Origin: Marthasterias glacialis
Lineage: Eukaryota; Echinodermata; Asteroidea; Forcipulatida; Asteriidae
Direction of reading: 5' to 3'
DNA length: 64,000 nt
Assembly: GCA_911728455.2 (NCBI GenBank)
Contig: OU452239.1
Location: forward strand, 6,321,884 to 6,385,883
The notes beneath the pieces are model-generated. The model was not told where the DNA came from and ran no database searches. It saw only the letters and a program-made list of their open reading frames with translations. Positions 22,401 through 32,069 of the stretch are shown piece after piece. Numbering within the stretch: position 1 is the first letter of the stretch; every line of letters begins with the position of its first letter. Position numbers and translations under genes: made by a program.

Positions 22401-25031
22401 CAGCTTATCATATCCAAGGCGCTTTGGATCGACTTCTATCTACCATAACCGACTTAGACCAGTTTGAAGCTGTGACATGTAATGCATCGTCGGTGATTTT
22501 AGTCGTTTCATCTCGATCTGGAGACGAAATAGTCCAAAGTACGGGTGAAGGATACGCGATTGAGCATTTCAATCCAAACAGCGATCTCTTCCAGTCATCA
22601 GGAGTTTTCTTCGTCAACCTGAGCGGTTTTGTTTATTACCAGAATGAGTTCATGTATGAGATAACGTATCGTTTTGATGAGAATGAAAATGTCTCCGTCA
22701 AGGAGCAAGCGATATTGCAGTTGTGTAGCCCTTTTTTGGGGAGCCTGAACTGTCAGTCTCTTGTGACACTCGACAGAGAGGACTTCCTGTGGTCTAACTC
22801 TGCAAGTGGTCACATCATTCATTATGCATCAGGAAGGATATTGGATCTTCGTGATATCTGGCAGTTACCCGATGGCACACTTCGTGTGTGTAATTTTTTT
22901 GAGGGCGTTATGAAAACGGATTATCCCGCATGGGTTGCTAGTCTCCTCTATGTCAGTTTTGTGAACAGTATGCTATCATTAGTTGCCTTGATTTTGGCCC
23001 TCACATCCTACGTTGTATTTTCAAGTTTGAGAACCACTGCTGGTAAGGCCATTATGAATCTGATGACGGCATTTGTATTGGCTCAAGTTATCTTGATGGT
23101 CGGCAAGTTTCAAGTGTCTTGGCTGTGTATCCTGCGAGCTTTGATGTTGCAATGGTCCTGGCTGACAGTCTTTTTCTGGATGAGTATTTTGGCATGTGAT
23201 TTGGCACACAGCCTCAGAAACAACTTAGTCCCCCAGGGTAGGTCGCATGGATCTGATGGGTATAAGCTGCTTAAGTTTGGCATTTATGGATGGGGTGCAC
23301 CTGTTTTGATTGTAGCGTCTTGCTTCGTAGTTTCACGACTCGGCCAAGACCGGCCAAGTTGGCTACGATACGGAGGTTCAGAGTGCTGGATCGTAGACCC
23401 TTTCCATTCTTTGTTGGTATTCGGTATACCGGTTGCTTTGCACTTGGCCATCAACTGTGTGATGTTTGGTTTCATGATCTACACCGTTTTGGCCAACCAA
23501 AACAGACTTGCCAAAGCACAGATGGCACGAAGTCTGAAGAGTAACGTGCTGTTAAATCTCAAGGTATGTGTGATAAAAGTAGTATCGCTTATACTCACTT
23601 AAAGTTAGATAACAATATAGCCTATTATAATAGCCTCTTTCAACTCAAAGACCATCCAATAATTTTTATTGAGGATATTATTTTCCCCAATGAGCAGTTT
23701 TAGAAGACACCGACATTGCATATTTAAAAGTGACATTCAGTCACGATCTTCGTTACGCTTTACTCCCCATCAGTGATTTTGTGTTTTGTTATTTTTACTT
23801 TTTTTATTTATTTGCTTTGACGCTCAATAGACCGATTGCGCGACCAAAGTTTACATGTCATCACGTGACCTGTAGTTGGCACTACGTCACCTTAGCTGAT
23901 GGCAAATTACGTACAAATACATGCCGTGACAGACAACTGCACACCAACATTCGGCTTTTGGTAAAAATAACACAGTTACTAAGCCCTGTTATTAAAGTTG
24001 TATGTTGTGACATTGATTTTAATCACATACTGTTTCATAAATTATCAGTATTCAACTACAAAAAAGGTTAATTTTTTAATTATGCGTCGGCGTCAGATGA
24101 CGATATAGCCACCGCCAGTGTTATTTTCTTTGTACCGTAGGCCTAAATCACTGCAATAAGGGTAAAGAACGTTGGAAAAGTGGGCATTTATATAGCTAGC
24201 CTTGCGAACATTTCAAATATACAAAGAAATCACACAGTTTTGGAAAGCCTTTTCAAAACTGAAATTCTTGCGTGAAAAGTGTGTATGATCGCGGTCGGCT
24301 GGCCTAAACGTTCCGTCGTGCAACTAGTAGTACTACCACATCGCGAACATATTGTTCCTTGTAGAATTTCCAAGTAACTGGAACTGTTCTTACTGGCTTT
24401 ATTCAATCACTCGAAGGTCTCTGGTACAAACTCTGGAATATTTTTTACAGATTTTAAGAAAGAAAAGCCTCGATCGAATAAACAGATGCAATAATCATCA
24501 TGTATCGTACTGACACTTTCCCGATCGAGGACGTCGTGTTTGTTTACATTTAATACCCACAACAGGTCACGTGACGTGAGTCGGGCAATCGGTCTATAGC
24601 CGTCTACTTGTCAGCCTTTCACACTTTGTTTATAGAGTGGTTGATATTTTGGCACACCTTTTACACCACGAACATTCCTATTTTCTGATGACCATTATTA
24701 ATTTGCAACCATACAGTTTGTTGTAATCACGGGAGTAACCTGGACACTGTTCATCCTGGCGAATCTAGTTGGGGGAGCTTTCTTATGGTATCTCTCCGTT
24801 GTGGTCAACTCTCTCCAAGGGCTTTTCATCGGCCTCGTGTTCCTTCTCAAAGACAACGTCAGGAAATTGTGGCGCCAGAAGTTACGTCAAATACGCTGTA
24901 GCTGTTGCTGTAATTGCCCCGATCTTGATTCGAAGAAAGACACGTTGATGATGGAGGGTTCAGGTGGCGCTGAGAGGCACTGTCAGGGATTGCATTCCAC
25001 ACAGACAACCCTTGGAGACAGTCTCAAATAA
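19411..25031 (+). CDS. Somatomedin-B domain class B-like (secretin/Methuselah-type) GPCR, complete, three exons
   Basis: Exons 19411-19489, 21270-23563, 24717-25031; the phases join exactly and give 895 aa. Residues 1-26 form a signal peptide with a hydrophobic run VTLILLF. Residues 28-76 hold a somatomedin-B knot (CRCDPLC then GDCCMDYW, Cys pattern C-x-C-x3-C-x5-CC). A roughly 500-residue Cys-rich ectodomain with many N-x-S/T sequons follows. Seven membrane helices occupy about 580-835. TM6 (GVTWTLFILANL) and TM7 (NSLQGLFIGLVFLLK) carry the secretin/adhesion hallmarks. No GPS cleavage motif was found before TM1, which is more Methuselah-like than adhesion-like. The cytoplasmic tail begins with CSCCCNCP, a plausible palmitoylation cluster. 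Ligand unknown; SMB domains of other proteins bind matrix or protease regulators. Intron 1 contains a SINE and intron 2 a complete 769-bp MITE at 23828-24596. Confidence 0.92.
19573..19898 (-). repeat. tRNA-Leu-type SINE copy, reverse, in GPCR intron 1
   Basis: Starts with a short (AAT) tail complement, contains CTCCCTGGGGAGTATACAGC, GACACAAGTGTC and GGGATTCGAACCCAC, and ends in the Leu-like head. Closest in body to the copy at 6524. Confidence 0.8.
23828..24596. repeat. TA-GACC MITE, family E, full length, in GPCR intron 2
   Basis: Ends TAGACCGATTGCGCG and CGGGCAATCGGTCTA; 769 bp. Each subterminal region has an E-box in TCACGTGAC. Ends 120 bases before the last GPCR exon. Confidence 0.85.
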
Positions 25032-25790
25032 TGCAACAAGCTTTAGATAATGCATGTCTTTATAATCGACCAGTAGTTTAAAATCCATGGCCCATGGCCT
25101 ATTCAAATTTAATCCAACCAAACAGACGTGAACTTGTGAAGGGTTCAAAATAAGTCTGTCCCCGTTTTGCAATATTGAGAATGTTTATTTATGATCGCTA
25201 ATGCACACATGGAACTAGACAATAGTGATGACAACTTGACAATTATTGTCTGATAACTTCAATAGAGTAAAAGACTACCACGAGTGAAAATGTACCGTTG
25301 AGCCTAATATCGAGCTTGGCCAAGTTCTATATAACGACATTTCCTGTATAACGAGCATTCAGGACTATTTCTAACAATTACTGTAACAAAAACAATCGTT
25401 ATTGCGCGCTGCATGAAGAATAATGCGCCGATTACTAGTGATGTTTGCGTTGGGTTATGGGAATAAAAAAGTAGTGGCTGAGGTTTCACAACTCTACTTG
25501 TTAATTTCCTAGGGCTCCATTTCAGGAAGGATCAAATAGATCCTTCCTGTGAAATATGTAAATTGCACATCACGCGGGCGCACTAACACTGTGGGCAAAA
25601 TGAGGGAACATCGCGGTTTTTGGGGCTAATGGTGGCGTGATGCACACGCATTTGTGCGTCTGCCTAGTGCACAGCTCTAAGTTTGCCCACCAATAATGTA
25701 TATACGCATGCATGAATGTAATTAGCATATTTCATGAAAAGGCTAATAGACCCATAAAGCCATATAACTGACTAGAGCGCTAACTCTACA

Positions 25791-25967
25791 TAGACCTTAT
25801 GCACATGACGTCATTTTAGTAGGGCGCCCTCGCCTAGAGGTCAAAATAAGGCTGTTCATTGGCCAATCCTGTGCGCCGCGCGTACAAATCTCTGCGTTTC
25901 CATCGTTTCATCATCGATTTACCTCTAATAAGATGGCGGCGTGATGACGTCAATGCATCAGGTCGAT
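25791..25967. repeat. TA-GACC MITE, family A (CRE-bearing)
   Basis: Left TAGACCTTATGCACATGACG, right TGATGACGTCAATGCATCAGG. Both ends include the palindrome TGACGTCA. Nested in the larger element 25770-27131. Confidence 0.85.
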
Positions 25968-26648
25968 TGTATATGCACAACCGTTTTGAAGTCGCGCTAC
26001 ACGCAGACATGTTTAGTCATTGTGCGTCATTGAAGAAAGATTTTAATTTTCAAAGAACATTTTGCCCGCGAGTATTCTGCATGTCTTGCGTGCACGCGTG
26101 TACGGCTGCACCCGTCACACTGCGGCTTGAAAAAATTGACGTGACGATCGAAGGATAAGACGGGCCGGCACTACCATGGAGATAGCTCCATGGCCGGCAC
26201 TGACAAGAAATAACAATTTTGACTGTATAAAGAAATTAAGAAAATAATATATATCGTGAATCTTAGCCAGTAGGCTAAATGTCTCTTTTATAATAAGGGA
26301 CTACTTACGTCAATCTTTGAGTTCATGGTGCAAAGTTCTTCCCTTCACTGCAGAAAATTAAGCGATGCAAGAAATCCAAAAAATCTTCACGGCACGTACG
26401 TTCAAACGCACGAGACGCTCAACACGAGCGCATGCAGTAGTACTAGATAAGCATGCGCTGAGGTTAAATCAACTGCATTAACTGATTGCGCGTCTTATTT
26501 CTGGTATAAGTGATTCCATAACGCACGGAAAAGGAATAAAGCAGTTGGTATGCAAATAGCCGTAACCCAGCCGTTCTTTGATTTCAAGTTTTCCATAGGT
26601 TTGTACACAAACATGGCTGCGCCCAGGCGGCTTCAATTTACGAACTAT

Positions 26649-27113
26649 GGCCAAGTTCGCGCAAGGACCGTTTGTCGACTAGAGGGCGATGTTGCCTGGT
26701 ACCCAACACATGTTTTTGAGGATGAGTACCAGTTAATATCAGCCACTAGTCAACAAAAGGTCCCTGCGCGAACTTGGAGCAAGTTCGATCAAGGACCATA
26801 GCTAACCATAGTTCGACTAACTCTGATCGAACCCACGCTAGTTGACGATGGTTGGACTAGTCTAGTCGACTATTCGCGCCCAGCCTATCGAGGTTGGTCA
26901 CATCGCTGGTTTCCAATAGCCGTTTCATAAGCACAATGCAGAGGGGACCAGTTATCAGGAAAGTGATAATGCTGATTTCGCCGTTTTCTCATGGTCGCGT
27001 TGACGTGACATGACTAGAGTCGTTCGCACTTCAACTTCAGTGCGCATGCACTACGTACGTCACAAACCAACCACTAGTTAACCAGTGGTCCTTGATCGAA
27101 CTTGCTCCTGGCC
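26649..27113. repeat. Inverted-repeat element nested in element X
   Basis: GGCC at both outer ends. An inner perfect 23-bp inverted pair (26776-26798, 27086-27108; start GGAGCAAGTTCGATC) flanks an interior with further palindromes. Confidence 0.72.
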
Positions 27114-27133
27114 AATGCTGGCGCTCTAGTCAA

Positions 27134-27306
27134 TAGACCTTAAGCACATGACGTCATTTGAGTAGGGCGCCCTCGCCTAGAGGTCAACATGAGGTTGTTC
27201 ATTAACCAATCCTGTGCGCCGCGCGTACAAATCTCTGCGTTTCCATTGTTTCATCATCGATTTACATCTAAGATGGCGGCGTGATGACGTCAATGCATAA
27301 GGTCTA
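27134..27306. repeat. TA-GACC MITE, family A
   Basis: TAGACCTTAAGCACATGACG to CAATGCATAAGGTCTA, 173 bp; interior AGGGCGCCCTCGCCTAG and AAGATGGCGGCG. Directly abuts a family B copy. Confidence 0.88.
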
Positions 27307-27472
27307 TTGGAAAATGTAAACATGCGTGCGCGTACTTACAGCATGGGCATTCATGTCGTGCAGTGTGGCATTGAAGAGATGCACATTGTGCTGCCCACGT
27401 GTACAGTGGTGATTTAGCCAATGCTTTGATTGGTCAACAAGTTTAGGGACGGGGCTTAATGGATCGGTCTAT
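27307..27472. repeat. TA-GACC MITE, family B, truncated
   Basis: Starts inside the family B body (GGAAAATGTAAACATGCG) and ends CTTAATGGATCGGTCTA. Confidence 0.72.
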
Positions 27473-27624
27473 TGCATGCGACACTCAACAGTTGCGCGTA
27501 CGTGCGCGTACTAATAGACTTTACATTGAGTACCGATGTATTGATTGCGATACGCGTAAATTAATAGCAACCGCATAAGTATATGACTGGTTACAAACAC
27601 TCTCGACCACGTCTTTATTAGCTC

Positions 27625-27911
27625 TTCGTCAAGGCCTTCGTGGCTAAGACAATTCCCAGCCAATCAGAAGCGATGGGTCAGCATGTATTAACCTTATCGC
27701 ATTGTGATTGGTTAAACCTTTCAGCAATTTTCTTGTTTGCGTAAAAAACATAACTAATTGATGTTTGAAACTTTATGAATAATTCAACCAAAAAAAACCC
27801 CGCAAAATCAAGTTGGTAAAGGCTCTCTCGGCTTCGCTCGCCACTCGATCGTGCGCCCTGACTTGGTCTTTGCGGCTACATTGCTGTCTAATCCACGAAG
27901 GTCTTGACGAA
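27625..27911. repeat. Inverted-repeat element with TTCGTCAAGRCCTTCGTGG ends
   Basis: Left 27625-27645 and right 27893-27911 are inverted copies differing at one base; interior includes CTCTCGGCTTCGCTCGCC. Confidence 0.55.
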
Positions 27912-28540
27912 AGGTCATGTCTTTATTTAGCCGTTTAAACACCCACATGTGACAAGCTATCGACCAATCAGAATAGATAAACTGTCTGGGGTAATTATGA
28001 ACAATGAATAACGTCTAAAACATTTTACCTTGAATTTGTTGTCAATGTAACAGAAATTGTGTAATAAAGCACGAGAATTGGTGTACAATTCAGGAGCAAG
28101 TGTCTCTATAATACGGTTATTATGGATGTTGTTATACAAAAAAAAAGTATTTGTAATTAAGTTTGATGTCTTGACAAACTATGTCTGTAACGAATTTTAA
28201 CAAAATGTGTAATCTTAACAATTAATATTGCTGTCACAAAATATAGTTGTATGTAAAGTCATAATGTATTTATTTGTTGATTATTCCATCAAAATAGTTT
28301 GAACACAAACTACACAGAAAACATTGCCATAAGAAACTTACAAAAACATGTTAAAACAATGATTAAACAAAATCTAGACAGATTGAATCTTTTAAGTCAA
28401 TCATTACTCTACCCCGCCCCCCCCCCTCCCGCCCCACCCACCCACCGACCCCAGCAAGTTCTAGGCCTCATTTTTGCGCCATTAACTGTTTTCTTTATTT
28501 CATATCCAGCTCAGAGCTTACTGTAATAAATGGGTTGCAA

Positions 28541-28861
28541 TAGACCGTGTAACCTTTGTTGACCTTTTACATTCCAGGGCATTTCTGGCAGGCAAGCTAC
28601 TGCGCTTGTCATACGAGAGAATTTAAATTTGGTGTCATAAATTCCACATAAATTCATAAGTTATAGCTGAACCAGTTTTGATTTATGCCCCATTTCTTCA
28701 TATCAAAAGTTGATAAAAAAATCAGACAGCACAATCTCCATAACATATTATTATAAGACTTTAAGTATTCTTCCATTGAGCTGTGTACAAATCGTGCCTA
28801 CAGGAAGTCCAGGCTCTGTGGCTCTTGTGTAAACAAGTAATGTCACAGGTTACACGGTCTA
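28541..28861. repeat. TA-GACC MITE, family C
   Basis: Ends TAGACCGTGTAACCT and AGGTTACACGGTCTA, 321 bp; interior unlike families A and B. Confidence 0.82.
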
Positions 28862-29046
28862 TACACGCCATCTTTGATGACAATTTCTATTTTGGATTGT
28901 AGCTGTGTCAAGCTCTCTTAATTTCAATGCAGCTCGAGTTGTTCACCAACCAATCATGGAGTTTACGAAATGCACGCGTGCTGGTGCAGTACTTATGTGT
29001 AACGAACAGTTGTGCGCTTAAAATGAGCTGTCATTGTCATTGTCAT

Positions 29047-29258
29047 TTAAGGGGCTGTGTCGTCTAGATTATAGCAGGCCTGTGGCTGTGCATGGAAAGA
29101 TGAACTCTCACCTAAATGCTGCACCTGCGAGCTCTTGCGATCAAATTACAAAGGGTGCCGTTTTTGGCAAACTGTGATATGACCTCCGGCGTGCACGTGC
29201 GCGTAGTAACTGGGTTATTCCATTTGATGCTATAATCATGACGACACAGCCCTTTCAA
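29047..29258. repeat. TTAA-type MITE, family 1
   Basis: Left TTAAGGGGCTGTGTCG, right CGACACAGCCCTTTC. Interior (GTGGCTGTGCATGGAAAGATG) as in the 9202 copy. Confidence 0.8.
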
Positions 29259-29302
29259 GATGGCTAATTTTTCCCATTGTTGATGTCACCTGCAACCATC
29301 AA

Positions 29303-29466
29303 CAGACCTTATGCACATGTCATCTAAGTAGGGTACCCTAGCCTAGAGGTAAAAAAAGGAGATTGTTCATTGGCCATTCATGTGCACCGTGCGTACAAAT
29401 AATGTGCGTTTCATTAATCGTTTTACCTCTAAGATGGCGGCTGGATGACGTAAATGCTAAGGTCTA
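29303..29466. repeat. TA-GACC MITE, family A, diverged
   Basis: CAGACCTTATGCACATG to GCTAAGGTCTA; CRE sites are damaged. Abuts a family B copy on its right, as at 27306. Confidence 0.8.
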
Positions 29467-29705
29467 TAGACAGATCCATTAAGCCCCGCCCCCTAAACAT
29501 ACTAACCAATCACAGCATTGGCTACATCACCACTGTACATGTCGGGAGCACAATGTGCGTCTCTTCAATGCCACACTGCACGACATGAATGTGCACTGTA
29601 AGTACCAGAATGCATGTTTACATTTTCCAATAGGATTTGATTGTGTCGGACTTTTGTCAGACTTTTGGTGGCATAGCCAGGGCTGTGATTGGACTATTAA
29701 GAATT
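29466..29705. repeat. TA-GACC MITE, family B
   Basis: Starts TAGACAGATCCATTAAGCCCC, contains ATCACCACTGTACATG and GTGTCGGACTTTTGTC; right end lost after GGGCTGTGATTGG. Confidence 0.75.
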
Positions 29706-29879
29706 GGTTGTTATATATGTTACAGAAGTGGTTGCCAAAACTGTTTTAATAAAAACGAATTTATATTAACAAACTGTCTATGATAATTATCAAAGCCTAT
29801 TTGAAGTTACTCTGGTATTCCAGTGGTAACAATAACATGCTTTTGTTGGTTCAATACTATAAGGTCCTCATTGCAGTTT

Positions 29880-30250
29880 CAAGCCCCAGCGCAACTAAAG
29901 AAAAAAAACATAAATGTTCACAGATTTACATATACACATGTACCTTACATGTACATGGTATAAAGATAATGATGGTTGAAAACTGTCCATGAAATATTTC
30001 TGCCTGAATTGTTATCGTTTAAATAATGAATGAAATAAGATCCAAATTAGTTTTCATCTCGGTGAGACAAAAACTCTGCCTGTATGAAAGCATACAGAAA
30101 TGCTGAATGCATTTTTACCGTTTTCTCGCAAATGAAACAACGAAATGAGCTGACATTTTCACAGGTTGGTTTTATTACAAATATCTCGGTTTGTGCAGAG
30201 AATGGAAGCATTTGCAGTCAGTTTACCAATGTTGAGCTGGGACTTTCAAT
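29880..30250. repeat. TTAA-type MITE, family 2
   Basis: Ends CAAGCCCCAGCGC and GAGCTGGGACTTTC; both TTAA sites mutated. Interior matches 11149. Confidence 0.75.
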
Positions 30251-30656
30251 GAATTTCACAAAATTGGTTCAGCATATTTTGAAGCACCTGGTAATACAAA
30301 ATGAGTTTATCAGTGACATGTCTTCCTTGAAGTATTTCTTGTTGGAAGAGGTTAACATGATTTTTGTTTGGAAAACAGTGTTCCATGATGTTTGATTTGA
30401 AGCTATTTTATGCTTTTAAAGCCATTTTCATTACAATTAAGAATTTGCAAATTAAGGACCTGATAGCATTGAGCCGACGATTTGATTTGTTTCAAACTAA
30501 CAGCTCAGTCATTATTTATGTTTATAGATCACGTATCTTATCTTATTGTCTCACAATAAACCTTAGTTTATTACTAAGTATGGCTTTGTTGCTGAGTTTG
30601 CTCTCCATTTTTCTTTTCTTTCTTAATCATCAAACAGCGTAGGAGACTTTGGAATG

Positions 30657-30768
30657 CTAGATGGCAGCAGACTTACCAGGTAAATTCCAGTGTTTGCGCA
30701 GTTCTGGGCAAGAGCACATTTCCAAGAACAATTGAATGGACTTACCTGGTATGTCTGCTGCCACCTAG
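30657..30768. repeat. Short MITE, CTAG ends
   Basis: CTAGATGGCAGCAGACTTACC against GGTATGTCTGCTGCCACCTAG; 112 bp with roughly 30-bp arms. Confidence 0.65.
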
Positions 30769-30769
30769 T

Positions 30770-32069
30770 GTCCTCAGAAGTATCCCATTATTCGAACTAG
30801 TCCACTGGAATTTGGTTTAATTGTATGGATTTGTTGCCGACTCCATGGTCGAGGGATTGAATTCTCAAAGCACAAAGAATCATAGTGATTTCTATTGTGA
30901 CATCACCCATTGCTTAGCATAAGACTGATACACAGCTCAAGATCAATCTTAGCTCTTTGTGAAATCAGCCCCCGGGTCCATATCCTAATGTGTTTTTACA
31001 GTGTTGTCATTTGTTTAGGATTTGAATTTGGCACCTTATAAACCATATGACTCAAAAGTGGTTTGCATACTACTAATGGAAAAACTTTCTCGCCATCAGG
31101 ACCATCTGGAGGGATACTCAACTGGTCCTCGATGGTTTACCTGGCCTATGTGGCCTTTGGCCAGCCACATGGTTTTAAACTGAATGACTTGAGAACAAAC
31201 TGAGTTGTTTATGTCATCATACATAAGTCATATGACATTTTGTTAAAATATCAATTTTTCATGTACGAGGAAGTAATAAACCTTATCTAGTACTCAGAGC
31301 AGATAACTCCCTGACCCATAAACAGCGCTGAGTAATAACCTTCATAACTCTAAACTCCGTAAGGTCCATGCTTGATTAGAGCCATACATTCTGCATCACA
31401 GCTTTAGGGTTAAGGAGATTATACAAATGGATGTGAATGGATTTGAGTGCAATGTCACAGAATGTAGTGATATCTGTATGTGACATCTGGACTTTTCCAT
31501 TTCATGAGACGAAGCGAGTGAAATAGAAAAGCCAGATTTCGCCGAGTGATTCTATTCTGCGACAAAGCACGAACGAAATGCATTCAATATTGATTTTATA
31601 TACCTCACAAAAAGATCCTTGTCATTTTAATCTGTATTCACAATAAACACAAAACAGACACAGAAACTCGTTCACCCACTCTAAAAATTCTTTAAAAAAA
31701 CTTCTAAATAACGTGGACCACTCTATGTAGACACCAACATTGTACGCCGTGACAAGACCCTGCCTCAGTTGGATGAACAGGTGGGAACGACTATTTTGGG
31801 AACAATACTGCGAATTAAATGTTGAAAATCCATGTACATCGTCCACAAATTAAGGATGTAGGACGCGACAACATCGCGGCAGTAAATTATGTAAATACAT
31901 GGCAAAATAAAGTATGACACGTGATGCCCGTGACGCATTAAATCCACCGAACAAATGACAGGGATCTGTGTATGCTGTATATAAAAGATAATGTATGCAA
32001 AAAGGTTTACTTCACAGTAAAATGTCTTGAAGCTGAATATATTTATGCACCAAGCTATGATATCAATTA
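30770..32069. other. Intergenic and probable EBAG9 3'UTR
   Basis: No coding signature on either strand. EBAG9 3'UTR should extend left from 32070; no clear polyadenylation signal was pinned down. Confidence 0.4.

Larger units (their letters stand above)
25770..27131. repeat. Element X, 1.36 kb with two nested insertions
   Basis: Ends GACTAGAGCGCTAACTC and GCTGGCGCTCTAGTC. Its sister at 37957-38760 lacks both inserts (the family A MITE at 25791-25967 and the element at 26649-27113). Confidence 0.8.

Noticed and set aside
21612-23475. Alternative-frame ORFs in the GPCR exon
   Set aside because: Shadows of the 760-codon frame, which alone has the SMB and 7TM signatures.
30084-30395. 103-aa ORF
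   Set aside because: Mostly inside a copy of TTAA MITE family 2; no homologous ORF is kept in the other copies.
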